Assembly (NCBI GenBank): GCA_019925795.1
Contig: CM034311.1
Span: forward strand, 40,279,472-40,343,471
DNA length: 64,000 nucleotides
Reading direction: 5' to 3'
Source: Dendrobium chrysotoxum
Taxonomy: Eukaryota; Streptophyta; Magnoliopsida; Asparagales; Orchidaceae
The position numbers and the translations under genes were made by a program. Below are positions 23,641 to 36,017 of this stretch, in pieces (positions within the stretch are counted from its first letter, which is position 1; each line of letters begins with the position of its first letter). The notes beneath the pieces were generated by a model. It searched no databases, was not told where the DNA came from, and saw only the letters and a list, made by a program, of their open reading frames with translations.

Positions 23641-25198
23641 ATAATCAATGTTTGAGTTAAATTGTTTTGAAACAATAAGAGATAATCGCAAACTGTAGCA
23701 CACACCATAATATATCATAAGTTGAATTGATAACCTTATGGGCTAAGGAGGGCTACACATTTAAATTAAATTTGACCTATTTGCTAATACTATAATACTC
23801 AAACAAATTTATATTTTTTAAAAGCGAATTTTTTGACTCATTTTTAGATTTCTCAAGGTAAATATTTTCCTTGAAATCGTCTTTCATTATTTAAAATACT
23901 AATCATTAAATATGAAGAAAAATCATAAAATCATATTAGCAGCTGTTCAACGCTGACTTAGTGCAGCAAAAGACAACTGAATTCCTCCATTGAATTCGCT
24001 CTCCTCCATTTCAATTTTGCGTCATATTCATCATTAGTCCATCTCCAACCGAAAAACTCATTTTACACTCCAAAATACAATACTACTCTAAAATGCAGTA
24101 AATCATTTCCAATCAAACTCCATTTCATAAAATCAAAACAGAATATCCGACCGAAAAAAAAAAGACGAAAAAATGTTGTTTGTGAACAATCACCTCGCCC
24201 AAAATGCCGCTGATTCTGGCATTCGATTGGAGCTTGCGGAGATTGCAAATGCTTGTTCGACGTTCGGTTGGAGACTCTCTTAGCCTTACATTGCTTTGCT
24301 CGAAATCTACATAATGTTTTCTATTTTGTTCTTTGGTCTTATTTACATCAGTCTCTTAATTATTTTAATTAAATTTTAAAATTTATAACCTTTCTAAATG
24401 TTAGATTCATAATTATATTTCTCTCTCTCTCCTAATTACGTGTGGGGGCTCAGTCAATTTATAACAGTTAATACTTTACAGACTCATTCACAAGCCATGC
24501 AATGTCATGCCTTCTGCTCAGTACATTTGGTTCTGTATGCTTTCCTGAAGAATTTTTTAATGATATTTATATCTCTTTGTGAGAGATAATAATATAAAAT
24601 TTAATAAAAAATTGTAAAATTTAATATAAATTTATTAGAAATGTACAAATTCGTGGACAGTACGTTTGTTTTATTTTCACCTTTTTTATGGGTGATATTT
24701 TAAGTATGTATCAGAAAATGTTATTATAGTACAACCCATAACTATCATGGACGGTTCTTTCAGATGCATTTGACCGGAATGTTGAATAGCAATTGGTTAA
24801 GCCATGTTGGGAATCGTTTTTTGCTTTTTTATTTTTTTCCTAATTAATTGTTAAAATTGATAAAGAAGAAAAATTTTAACTAATTTTGTTTTTATTTTAA
24901 AAATAAATTAATTTGTTTGGAAATACTATATAAGTTTTAGATTTATTTTAATTATCAAAATTAATTCGACCGGACTCCACTTTGCCTTGCTTTTTTGCTT
25001 CTGATTATGATTAGGGCTCTGACATTGACTGTGATAATTTTCTCTAATTAGAGATGTTTTGTTTCCTCTACTTCATTATAACTCCTCCATCTTTTTCGAT
25101 CACTATTTTATTTTGTCTTTTATGATGCCATTACTCTTCATCATGATACCTCTTTTTCCTCGCTGATTGAATTTTTTGATGAAAATTCTTGATGAGAA
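23641..25198. other. AT-rich intergenic DNA with one MITE
   Basis: Apart from the MITE at 24037-24279, no gene or RNA is recognised. Confidence 0.5.
24037..24279. mobile_element. MITE with TTA target duplication
   Basis: Left end GTCCATCTCCAACCGAA and right end TTCGGTTGGAGACTCTC are inverted repeats, flanked by TTA at 24034-24036 and 24280-24282. 243 bp, non-coding. PIF/Harbinger-like by its duplication, but a different family from the GGCTTCGTTTGGG copies. Confidence 0.65.
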
Positions 25199-26954
25199 GC
25201 TAACCTCTCTCTTTTATTTTTTTATTATTTTTATTATTTTTAAACAAAATTTTATTCAAAAAAGAAAAGAGAAATACAACCATAGGCTAAAAGAGGCCAA
25301 AATACGAAAATATAAAGTTTAAAATACCACTATAAGCGAAACAAATGGAAAATGAAAAATAAGCCAAAGTGAAAGCAAATAAAAAATGCCTTGAAGCCAG
25401 TCGGACTCAAATCTCCAGCCAATTGTTAAGCTTGGACCATCTATTGGAGGCAGAAGATACAGCGGCAGGAAGTCCCAAAAAGCAAACAAGGTCACCATAT
25501 TTGATGAATCAACCACCAAGGTTGCCAAAACAAGCTTAGGCCGTCTAAGGAGGCGTGTAGGAAACCTGACTCATCATAGTCTGACCCAGAAAAATCAGAC
25601 CAGCTAAGATGACACCAACCAAGCCAACTAGCCAACATAAGCCCACTGAAAGGCAAACACCAACAAAGCCAAAGCCACAAAGCATCAGACATGAGAGAAC
25701 TCCCAACTTTGGGTGTCAATTTCGGGTCACGGGTCGGGTTCGGGTCGAACCCGAAATTGACCCGGCACTGTTCGGGTTAACTCAAACTAGATCCGTTCGT
25801 GTAAACGGGTCACAAAATGCAACTCGGACCCGACCCGCCGGGTTGCCAGGTTGACACGACCCGACCCAGAAACTGGGAATGCGGAGCTGAGCGGACAGCG
25901 GTTGCGTGGGCGTGGCTGCATGGGACTTGGGTCTTGGGCGCTACGTCGCTGCGGGCGCCCCTCATGCCGCGTGGGCGTGGTCCGCGTGGACCTGAACACG
26001 GTCCCTTGGGACTTGCCGTTGCCGACTTGGAACTTGGGTGCATGCGGAGCAGCGGAAGCTTGAACGTCGGGAAGGCGGAAAGCACTGAAGCAGGCTCGGC
26101 CCCGATTTTCGAGCGCCGAAGCGGGTAGCTAACTGCGGATTGCGGAAGCGCCGAAGCGGGAGCCCGGATTGCGGCACTGAGCCAGGATTACGGAAGCGGG
26201 AAGCAGGCTAGGCCGGCTAGGCTGGGCGAACGGACTCGGACCTAGGTCAACTTCGGGTTGATTTCGGGTTTCCGGGTCAACCCGAACCCGACCCGTTTTT
26301 GCAAACGGGTCAAAAACCTGAACCCGAACACGACCCGTTTGCTAACCGGGTCGACCCGAACCCGAATTTTTCCGAGTCGGATCCTGATCGGGTTTCGGGT
26401 CGTGTCAAAAATTGACACCCTACTCCCAACCAAAGAAACAAACTACCCAAAAGCTTACTTCTTTTTGTGCTTCTTTTTGTTTTACTGAGTACTCCGTTTG
26501 TGATCATTGGGCAGCGCATCTTCCATATGCACAACATTCAAACCAAAAATAGCTTGCAAGTCACTAAGGGTTCAAGCATATCATCTCCCACACCTTGATC
26601 AGAGCGACAGCCCTCACCTTCTAGCCAATCCAAAGGGTTCACAAAAGAATCCTTAGAATTTAGAGAGAGATGGGCAATGAAGTCCTCACTAGAAATAAGA
26701 GGGATTGGCACATCAAAAAAGGCCTCATTAGCATTAACATTGTTAGGCGACACAACCATTTGAGACTAAGGAGAACCACCAGAACTAACCACAAATCTGC
26801 TCGAGGAATCAATCAACTCAACCCGGTTAAGATCACAGAGATCCGCATTAATATCACAACGAGATGAATCATTTTCCAGGTAAACCTTCTCAACGACAAC
26901 AGGGGAAGAAGCAAGCTGCACGTCACAAGCAGGAATCCAAGCTAGCCTCTCTCT
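25199..26954 (-). mobile_element. 5'-truncated retroposed sequence (LINE or processed pseudogene)
   Basis: Flanked by a 14-bp duplication, GCTAACCTCTCTCT (25199-25212) and GCTAGCCTCTCTCT (26941-26954), differing at one base. On the minus strand it ends in GAATAAAATTTTG and an A-rich tail next to the left duplication, so it was inserted by target-primed reverse transcription. The coding-like part (26940-26540, minus) reads RLAWIPACDVQLASSP and, after a stop, VVSPNNVNANEAFFDVPIPL; I do not recognise a domain. A 3'-UTR-like stretch follows. A hAT-like element later landed inside (25708-26422). Without it the insert is about 1 kb. Confidence 0.75.
25700..26430. mobile_element. Non-autonomous hAT-like element with GC-rich core
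   Basis: Element 25708-26422 (715 bp) between CTCCCAAC duplications (25700-25707, 26423-26430). Ends are inverted repeats, TTTGGGTGTCAATTTCGGGT and TAGGGTGTCAATTTTTGACA. The arms are CGGGTCGGGTTCGGGTC-type repeats; the core (25880-26220) is markedly GC-rich with repeated GGAAGC and GCGGAT motifs. The several overlapping frames in both strands are a consequence of base composition. A 9-bp duplication (ACTCCCAAC) is also readable, so Mutator is not excluded. Confidence 0.8.
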
Positions 26955-27605
26955 ATATATACTTTTTTATAGATATAAATTGATCACATATTTTTATTAG
27001 GTGGTAAGAATATTAAATATATAAGGATGGCATGCACATGACTCATTTCGAATATTGAATCTACATGAAACTAGAAAAATTCATCATAGAAGTATGCTAA
27101 GAATGATATCTAAGGCTTCAAAATTAGAAACCAAAGAGCATAACCACTTCAATCAAGACCCTTAGACTATTATTGGAACATACATATAATTTCTAAATCT
27201 AGAAGTGTTTTAATTCTCCTTTTCCATTAAGATCAATTGAATTTAAAGGGAAGAGTCAAATTTTAAGAAAAAAGCCACTTCTATGTTATGTTTTTTAAAT
27301 TTCTATTTAATCTAAACAAGCTTTTTAGATCTAGAGATTTGTTGTGGATTAAGACCTGTTGAATACCTTATTTGTAAAAGTATAAGTTATTAGTGAACGT
27401 TTAGGAGAGTATAGGAAGAGATTCAAGAAAAAAAAAATGTAAAAGTAGAAGTCTCATGAATGAGTATCTTCTTACATATTCTTGTGCCTATAAAGCAAAC
27501 TTCAAGTATTGGTACTGAAGTCAAAGATGCCTATTAACACTATATTGGTTCAACCTCTAAATTAATGATTTTGTAGCTTTTATTAAGAATCTTATAGCTG
27601 ATTTA

Positions 27606-27700
27606 GATTTCATTTGAGATAATTTTTTATTGTTTTTTATAGCGTCTTTTTAGCACAAATATTTTTTGAAAGTAATAAAAAAACAGTCTTAAATGAAGCT
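27606..27700. mobile_element. Tourist-like MITE copy C
   Basis: GATTTCATTTGAGATAATTT to ACAGTCTTAAATGAAGCT, flanked by TTA at 27603-27605 and 27701-27703. Same family as copy A. Confidence 0.7.
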
Positions 27701-28899
27701 TTAACTTTATCTTAAGACAATAATTTATTTTTTTATTGTTAATTACTTATATATAAACCAAGCTATCCTTAACTAAAGCCTTAATCAAGAAACAATATTT
27801 GTCTAGCTTAACTTTTTCTGGTGTTAATTTTAAGTAAACCAAATTATTCTTAACTTAAGCCTTGTAATTAGCTTAAAATAATAATAATAATAATAATAAA
27901 ACCTTAATATTCTGACCACCCTTTTGATTGCGATAATAAGGTTATAGTTGAGACATTTTGTTAATATGAAATCTTTGTCAAGTTTTTTTTTTCTTTAAAT
28001 AAAGATTAGGTAAATTATATGATTATAAATTAAGCTTAGTATTTAAATAGCTTGACTTGTACGTATTTATACTGAATTTTTTGATAGATTATGGAAGGCA
28101 ATAATATAATTGAAATTGATGGAGAGTTGTTATGGTGGGGGAAAAATGATTAAATTTATCCAATTATGAAAATTAAAGTTAGTGATGGCATTAAAAACAG
28201 TTTTTTAACTTAAAAATATTAATTATTACCTATAATAAAAGATATTAAAGTCGTTGCAACAAAAAATTATTAGCATAATCAATTGGTGTGAAAATTCAAT
28301 ACAATATAGAATCGAATGAGAAGATTTACAATTGGTTTTCACTATAAGAACACATTGATCTACTTGATAGATTACAATGAGTTATATTATTATTCTAGTG
28401 CTATTCATATTGTTTGAAAATAGCTGGCAAGAATTTTGTTATTTGATAGGCTGAACTTTTGGCTTTCAGGTTATTTTAAAGCTAGCTAGAAGTTTGCTGG
28501 TCATTGTAATCTGGTATGTGATCCTTCGTAGTGTGTACTATTATTTATCTTATAGATTATAATGGTACTATAAAGCTTGTTAATTTTCAATATTTTGATG
28601 CTTTTCCCAACCAAAAACACAAAAAAAAATCCATTATGCTCTACCTAGCCTGAATCAGCTTGCTGAATATTTCATTCCTGACGTTATAGTATTCATCTTG
28701 TTGAATAATGCATTCCTGAACTCCAATACTACATCAACTTGTTGAAAATCTGTATTGCGCGTACATTATTCACCTCGTCGATTACTGAAAAGTGGACTAT
28801 ATGCTTTGTAAATTGAATTCTTACTAGATATTTAGCATCAGTAGCTTGGAATGATGATTTGTTAACCATCGATATCATTCTCCTGCATCTATAAGTTTA

Positions 28900-29012
28900 A
28901 GACTTCGTTTGAAACAGTTTTATGCCACTATTTTTTTCTTGTTTTTAAGAGATTTTTATATTAAAAAATAACTTTATGTACAAAGCAATAAGAAAGTCGT
29001 CCCAAATAAAAC
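28900..29012. mobile_element. Tourist-like MITE copy D
   Basis: AGACTTCGTTTGAAACAG to GTCGTCCCAAATAAAAC, flanked by TTA at 28897-28899 and 29013-29015. Confidence 0.7.
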
Positions 29013-29617
29013 TTAAATCTTGATATGACAATCATTACTCTGTATCTTGATTGTTGTTGTGAGGTGGATAACTTCCATCAGCTCTTCTTGAAGTAACTTG
29101 AGGCAGATGAGGTTTGGAGTTATTTCATTAGTAAGTTTCAGGTATCTTGCCCTTGACGATGAGCAAAAATATTATATCAGAATCCGTGGTTCATATTGCA
29201 TCAGCTTGGAAGCTATTAGGTGGCATGTTGTGTAAGAAATTTGCCTTCTTAGTAAAGGTTCTTTCTGAGATGACAAAGATTTATATCATCTGAGAAAGTA
29301 AGATTTGGCCTTGCACATAGTTCATAAAAATCGAGAAATATATTACTACTGAAGCTACTCTATAAATAGAATGCTGAAGACTATACAAGAAATAAAAGAT
29401 AAGCGATGAGATATAAAATTCTAAGTGGTTCTATCCAATTGACTTAGGTCAAATATAGTAATATTATTACAACGCTTTATTGACTTTTAAGAAATTACAA
29501 GAGTTGTAGTACAACGAAGTCAACAAAAAAATCTCACATTATTTCTCTTCTTTGAAGATAAGGTTTAAGCCGTACGGTCACAGGTCTAAACAAGAAAACG
29601 TCTCTTTACTGGGATGA

Positions 29618-29777
29618 ATTATTACGTGTGGAGACCGAACATAGAGAACCATCCAGTTTATCTCTGTAAATAGTAAAAGCACAGCAAAATGCATTTTTAC
29701 TGTTCACCACTACGTTTTTATTATTCACATAAACAAAACCGAATGATTCTCTATGTCCGATCTCCGCATATAATAAT
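29618..29777. mobile_element. MITE with long terminal inverted repeats
   Basis: ATTATTACGTGTGGAGACCG at the left is the inverted partner of CGGAGATCGGACATAGAGAA read from the right end, followed by matching CATAGAGAA on both arms. About 160 bp, hairpin-forming, non-coding. Family not recognised. Confidence 0.6.
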
Positions 29778-30057
29778 CGCTGAGCTTGGTGGTGGCGGAC
29801 ATGCAATGTGATCATCTTTTTAAATGAATTTTAATGATTATAATTTTTGCTAATTTCAAGATACTATAAGAGTCTACATAATAGTAAATTTCAGTAGTTT
29901 TTTTCTCAAAATGAAGCACCTATCTTAATGATGAGCAAAACACGAAGAACACAAATCTACTACAGCAGTTGTTGCTACCTCCTCAAAGCTTGAACCTATG
30001 GAAGAACCTGCGATGGTTGATATGCGTGTTCTAAATCCCAAAAGCGTTATAGAATAA

Positions 30058-30158
30058 GGTTTCGTTTGGTACGGCTGTCTTACTGCTTTGTAAAACTTTT
30101 TTTAGCACAAAAATTCTTCGAATATATATATGAGTCTAAAACTGTCCCAAATAAATTC
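30058..30158. mobile_element. Tourist-like MITE copy E
   Basis: GGTTTCGTTTGGTACGGC to ACTGTCCCAAATAAATTC, flanked by TAA at 30055-30057 and 30159-30161. Confidence 0.7.
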
Positions 30159-31948
30159 TAAATCTGTAACATAAATATGAAGACAGCCGTTTTAGCCATA
30201 ATGGAAGAAACTAAGAGCTCAACTATTGAACATGCTGAGCGCAGTAGCTCGGACAAGCATGGAGATCCTTTTCTGAATCTTAATCTTTGACAGGCGACCT
30301 CTTCGAGAAGCTTTCCATCTCCTAAAAAACAAAAGCTATTTTAATATTATAACATTTAGTAAATAATCGAATCAGTTTAAATAAATTATAATTTTATCCA
30401 CTAAAAATTTTAAATTTTAATTACAAATCATCTCAAAATTTCTTTCAGTTCTTATTTTGTATAATTTTTTTATTGTGTTATCATTATTTGTCCTGTAGCG
30501 AAAGTATAATCTCACTCAATAGATACTTAAAATAGAAACAATACAAAGTTTTCGATTATTACTGTTGGCTTCAAATATGTTCCCTGGTAATTCTCAGACT
30601 TCACTTGTAAGATTTAAAAGACTCACCACATAACATTAGAAAGAGAGAAAAAAAGAGTGTCAAAGAGTGAGAAAGAGAGATTCTAAGCAGTATCACTAGT
30701 CCTTAGAATATTAATACCAAAAAATATGTAGAAGATATTACAATTTAAAAATATACCTAGACAATTAACACATGAACTATTATTGGCCGAGTGGGCTCAC
30801 CGAATATTGAGAGACTACTATAGATCCGTCGAGTGACGAGTGATCCTTAATCCTTGGCGATTAAACTTTGCTCTTCGATTAGTTCACTTTTAACCTTCTT
30901 CATCACAAGGTATATTTATCTTGTGGCCGTTGACATATTCGAATATTCAAATACATAAATATAATCTCCGAAACTATTGAAGTATAGTAATTTAATTAAT
31001 TTTTTCTTGCATTATAAATATTTCTTGTAAAGTATTAATTCTCGCTCATTTTCATTTACGATGCTTTCTATAATTCTACGTCGTTTAGTTTATGTTTTAG
31101 TTTAGTTTAGTTTGCGGCGGAGTTGCATTTGACTATGTACAACATGCAAAAAACTTATTATTACTTGTTCTCTTAGAACAAGTTCATACATATTTCCAAA
31201 AAGTTAGCTATTAACAAAATTAGGAAAGCTGCTTCACCACAAAATAATTATTTTGTGTAAATATTAATTTACAAAAAAGTCTTCTTAATAAACTAAAGAT
31301 ATAGTAATTTTCTAATGCATAATATTTATATTATTTTCGTCTTTTATAGAGCGCAAGTAAATTATTTATTGTTAAGTAGTACTTTAATTTTGAGGTTAAA
31401 AATTCAATTCAGTGCATTCCAGCTATTATTATTAGGACGTTTACTAACCCTATTGGCTAACCTGCGCAATATTCTTCATTAGAAAGATATTTTAAAACAA
31501 ATCTAAAAAAAAAAACAGTTTATTTAATTAGAGTAAAAGACAATATTTGCAACTTCATGTAGTGAAAGCACCCTTTATAAAATACTGAATTATCGTTGCT
31601 TTGTTTTTCAAATAATTTTTTCATTGCTTTGCATTTCAGATCTCAATCATATTTTTGTTTGGCCAACTTTTTTTTTTTTTTGCTTTTTAGAAATTTTGTG
31701 ATGAAATATTATTTTTTGCAACCGGAGTGGCTTTCATTGAGCTCTGCTATTGAGTTGAGCTTGAGTTGACTCTCGAAAAAATTTGACTTACACCTCTATA
31801 TGTGAGAAACTTCATTTAGATGCTACAGATTATTGAGATTAAAATACCCACAAATGACACTAATTTACAAGTTGACTTGGATAGACATTTGTCCTTATAA
31901 GATAAAAAGATAGTCCTATAAGGTGAAAGAATTTGCCTGCAAGATATA
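30159..31948. other. AT-rich intergenic DNA
   Basis: No supported gene. On the minus strand a TTTTTTAG acceptor at about 30322 is followed by a short open stretch (GAGATGGAAAGC onward) that stops after 13 codons; it could be a terminal exon but nothing upstream supports it. Confidence 0.4.
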
Positions 31949-32599
31949 GAATATGTTGGGGATGAAAGTAAAACCATTCGACGAAATAAATAAATAAAAA
32001 GAAGGAATGCAACGGAAAGAAAATGACATCATGATTTAATGTGGAAAAACTTGAAATCAGGAAAAAAGAACGGAGCCACATCACACTAAGAAATCCACTA
32101 TGAAAATAGAGAGAAATAAGTGCATATCTCTATTCTCTCTTTGCTTCTCTTCTTTCTTATACCGTTCTCACACACATAACACAAGAGAAAGTCAAGTAAA
32201 TATAAATAACACAAGAGATGCCACCCTTTAGAAAAAATAAGAAAGAAAATTATTCAGTCTGTCTCGAAGTGCTGTGGTATCACACATTGTTGCAGTGTTG
32301 AATCTATAGTGCTGCGGCACTTTGCTTTCTATCATTTCTCCCAGCAAATTTTGTAGCACTGGGGCGCTTGAGAACACAACGTCAGGACGGTGCTTAGGTA
32401 CACATCACCGGGGCGCTCGAGTACACAGCAACGGGGCGTTATACAGAGAAATTTTTTTTGTATGCAAAGTACCCAAATCCAAGGATGGGGAGGATCCTCC
32501 TCACCCCCCAGTAAGCACAAGAAATTAACTTGAGATCTGAAGCAACAGTACAACCTAATTGATCAACACAATTAAATTTCACACAAAACTAACAGAATG
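31949..32599 (-). mobile_element. Solo LTR, family TGTTAG/CCCCAACA, copy 1
   Basis: LTR 31954-32594 (641 bp) between GAATA and GAATG. On the minus strand it starts TGTTAGTTTTGTGTG and ends CATCCCCAACA. Inside are repeated AGxACTGGGGCGCTxGAGxACAC-type units (32340-32440) and a CT/GA-rich leader. Copies of the same family are at 41817-42480 and 47150-47883. Confidence 0.7.
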
Positions 32600-32814
32600 C
32601 CAATCGATTACTATTAGAATTTGATTTGAGATATTTTAAGTATTATTTTTTTCATTAAAATTCACGGTATCATATATATCAACTCTCCTTCCAATAGTTG
32701 ATATGATATCGTATAAATTAAGTAATTAATGCCACTTGCTTGTCACCTGTGATGGGCTCCCTGTTTTAATTTTACATGCCCAAAAAATAAATATATTCCT
32801 GATTTAAATTCTTT

Positions 32815-34062
32815 AGTTTTGTTGAGAGCTAAAATATACGTGGTAGTAGAGTGAGTGTGTTTTTCATCTTAGTGTTAAATGAATATCTAGCACACAAATA
32901 GAAAAGATAAAACACTAAGGTTTTTAATGAGGAAACTCTGAAAAAGGGAAAAAAAAACCATGGGGCTTGACCCAGTTCAAATGATTCCACTAGTATTTGA
33001 ATGAATTACAAAGCTTGATCCGTCATGTAATTTGAAGATTGTGAAATTACAATAGTATAGAGAGTTAGGTGTAAGTCCGGTATCATGGTGGCCAGGAGAA
33101 AGTCTGGCGACGGTCGGTGGCCCGACGGAAGTCTTACGTTGGTCAGTGGCAGAGCGGAAGTATGGCGTCAGTCGGTGGCTGGGCGGAAGTCTGACGTTGG
33201 TCAGTGGCCGGGCGAAAGTCCAGCAGCAGTTGGAGGTCCAGTGACGGTCGGTGGTCGGATGGAAGTCCGGCGTCTGTCGGTGGTCGGGTGGAAGTCTGGT
33301 ATTGGTCGATGGCCTGGCAGAAGTCCGGCGACAGTTGGTGGTCCTATGACAGTCGTGACTAGGCGAAAGTCCAGCGTCAGTTGGTTGCCGGGTGGAAGTT
33401 CGGTGTTGGTCGGTGGCCGAGCGGAAGTTCGGCCACAGTTGGTGGTCTGGTGGTGGTCCGGCGACAGTCGGTGATTCGACGGTGGTCCGACAGTGGTATA
33501 GCGGCGGTTGAGGAGGAGCTTGGTGGCAAGAGATATCTCATATTTCTCTTTCTTCTTTCTCTTCCTTCTCCTTTTTTCTATTCCTTTCTTGTGAAGAATG
33601 TGTGTTAAATTTATAGTTTTTTGAGAGTGGCATGACTAGTAAATAGTGAGAATATCAAGGGTAGGTTAGAGTGATTTGGATGGACAACGGATATTGATTC
33701 CCTTGATCATGGACCATTTATTGCACATTTGAGTGTCTTAATGATAGCAGAATTCAGAGATCTTGGGCTCGTTGGATTTGTCTTGTCGAGATGCTCGATT
33801 TGACTATAAGCATATCACATTTGAAAATTATTTGGTCATTCAACTTATGCTTTGAAGCTTCTAAATGTGCTTCAGACCCTCGATTTAAACTCTTTTAGGC
33901 TTAGATTGAATCGAATTTGGTATTGTTAGGTTCGTCTTTTCGAGATGTTAAGTTCGATTATAAGTTTATATGGTCTCGAAATTAATTTCAAAAGTTTCCG
34001 ATTCAATTTTACCTCGAGATTTGTGCCTGATCAAGATATTTTTTTGATGATATATCAAGTTT
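32815..34062 (-). mobile_element. Intact solo LTR, family TGATATATCA, copy 2
   Basis: LTR 32820-34057, 1238 bp, between perfect AGTTT duplications (32815-32819, 34058-34062). Same internal order as copy 1: TATAAA at 33615-33610, then a minisatellite of GTCGGTGGCxGGxxGGAAGTCxGGCG units (33080-33500) on the plus strand, then the CCCAGTT to CTAAGGTTTT leader. The 262-bp excess over copy 1 lies in the minisatellite. The 129-codon frame here is the repeat, not a gene. Confidence 0.9.
33080..33500. repeat. GC-rich minisatellite inside solo LTR copy 2
   Basis: About ten imperfect units of 40-45 bp built on GGTCGGTGGCCGGGCGGAAG. Unit boundaries drift and there are partial units. Confidence 0.85.
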
Positions 34063-35920
34063 ATTAATGTAAAATCAATATTTTTGTCAATCAATCAATA
34101 ATTTTTGTAAATTAATGTATTTCATGAAGGAGTAAGATATTTCCTTTGAATATAAATAAGCTATTTTAGTATTGAATAGACATATATATAAGAGATGAAA
34201 AAAATCAGGTAAGAAGATCTAATTCCCATTAGGATGGTGGAATTGTTGTTAGATTTGCTGGAAAAGGAATTGATGCGAGATAAAATAAATTATAAAGGGA
34301 ATGTAATTTATTTGAAAGCGATTTTTATTGTTTGGCTTGCATTAAAATAAATGTAGTATAAAGCGGAATATTGATACTACTTAGTGACTGTCGGTAGTGG
34401 TGGAAGGAGATGGGTGATGGCTAGTTGGCGGGGCTGGCGGCGAATGATGGCGAGTACAGACGGTGGTCAGTAGCAATGGTAGCCAACAAATTAGCAGTGT
34501 ATTTTAAAATTTGACTGAAAACAAACAAGTTTAGAATTCATAAAAGAAATGAAATTCAAAATAAAACGGACTTTATCAAAATTTTACTATGCAATCCTTT
34601 AGCATTAAACCAAATATAAAATTTTCAAGTTTTTTATATTTTTTTAGCAAATCAAAGAATCTCTAACAGAGACATTTCTTTAATCAAAATAAGCTATTAA
34701 AAATTATCATTTTCGATGATCAGCCTTTAACATTTAAAATGGAGACCTAAAGTTGAATTATTTGAAGAAAAAAAAATTATTATTTAAATATATATTTTTT
34801 AGTGGAACCAACGTCCAAATTAGCCCGTTATTTAGGAGAATTGTTATAGCCGTTGATAACACTTCATTAAGGCTTTGTTTGGGACGGCTTTTTTACTGAT
34901 TCTTAAATCAATTTTTAAGTATAAAAATTTTAAAATTTGCACTAAAAAATTATTTTAAGAAGCAATTAGAAAGCCGTCTCAAATGAAGCCTGAAATATAT
35001 TATCAATGTACCCATAAATTTTAATCATGAAAATGTCTAGATGGAGCTTTTGGCATGATAACAATGAGTTATAAACATAATGTTATATTTTTGGAACAAC
35101 ATATTCTCACAAGAGCTTCACATTAGTTGCCACTTCAAGTTTGGGTGTTTTTTCTTCTTCTTAGGTTGGTTCCATTTGACAGTTTGTACATAAAAAAAAA
35201 TAAAAATAAAATAATTATTTATTTTCCTGCATCTTTAGAGGTAAGAAATAAAATAATTAAGAAATTTATAGTCTATTTTTTCTCTGCTTTCAAGAAAATT
35301 GTAAAGCTGTTTTATAAAACAGTATGAAAATTATCTCAAATAAAATCTTAGATTTTTAATTAAGGCTAATATTTGTTGTTTGTAAACAAAAATATAACAT
35401 CATGATTTTATTCTCAATAGATTTATGTTTTAAAATGTGATTAGTATATCTATATAATTTTGAAAAAAAAATTGTTGGATTTATAATCTATATTTAGTTT
35501 TTAAATACATTCAATCAAATTATAAAATCTAATAAATTTCATCATTTTATGAAACATATTTTCAAAATTCAAGCAATAAAATTAAAAAAAAAAAATCTGA
35601 TAATTCTTATCATTTAAATAAGCGTATTTTGTATATATCTACAAATGATCAATGAACAGTTGATTCCATTTCAACAATGACAATATGGCTATAATTAGGA
35701 ACCCTGAAATTTAAACCAATTTGATAATTATAGCTCAAAATTAACCCAAATATTCCTTCATAGAAGCTCAAATTCTGAGCACCACTCAAGCTTTCTAAAT
35801 TAGGAAGATAAATAGCAATAAACTCGGTCAAGTGTCCATCCCTCACCTCTCAATTTCCCAGCTCTCTTTCTCCAAAAATGGAAACCAAAGGCAACCACAT
35901 AGACCTAACCAATTCCCCCT
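34063..35920. other. AT-rich intergenic DNA
   Basis: 34280-34600 is the AT-rich/GCC-rich repeat also seen at 20470-20840 and 63640-64000. A MITE is at 34871-34990 and a decayed relative at about 35255-35350. 35641-35850 has a 65-codon minus-strand frame without recognisable domain. Confidence 0.5.
34871..34990. mobile_element. Tourist-like MITE copy F
   Basis: GGCTTTGTTTGGGACGGC to GCCGTCTCAAATGAAGCC, well-preserved inverted ends, flanked by TAA and TGA. Confidence 0.75.
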
Positions 35921-35923
35921 TTT

Positions 35924-35930
35924 TATATAA
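35924..35930 (+). promoter_or_regulatory. TATA box of the Ole e 1-like gene
   Basis: TATATAA, 88 bases before the ATG, followed by a purine-rich leader (GAAGAGGAAGG, AAAGAAAGAAGAAAGAGAG). Confidence 0.65.
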
Positions 35931-36017
35931 ACCAGCATTCATGCCCTTTCTCCATCTCAGAAGAGGAAGGTAAATCAATCAAAATAAAAAGAAAGAAGAA
36001 AGAGAGAAAAGTCGATT

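Larger units (their letters stand above)
26955..29600. other. AT-rich intergenic DNA with scattered MITEs
   Basis: No gene is recognised. Holds the two MITEs listed separately and an (AAT)n tract at about 27880-27899. Confidence 0.5.

Noticed and set aside
25787..26177. Cluster of 70-103 codon ORFs on both strands
   Set aside because: GC-rich core of a hAT-like element; no conserved domain and all frames open together.
30240..30330. Possible terminal exon on the minus strand (acceptor at about 30322, stop after 13 codons)
   Set aside because: No upstream exon, no recognisable peptide, and acceptor-like TTTTAG is common in this DNA.
33085..33474. 129-codon Gly/Arg/Val/Ser-rich ORF
   Set aside because: Same cause as above, in solo LTR copy 2.
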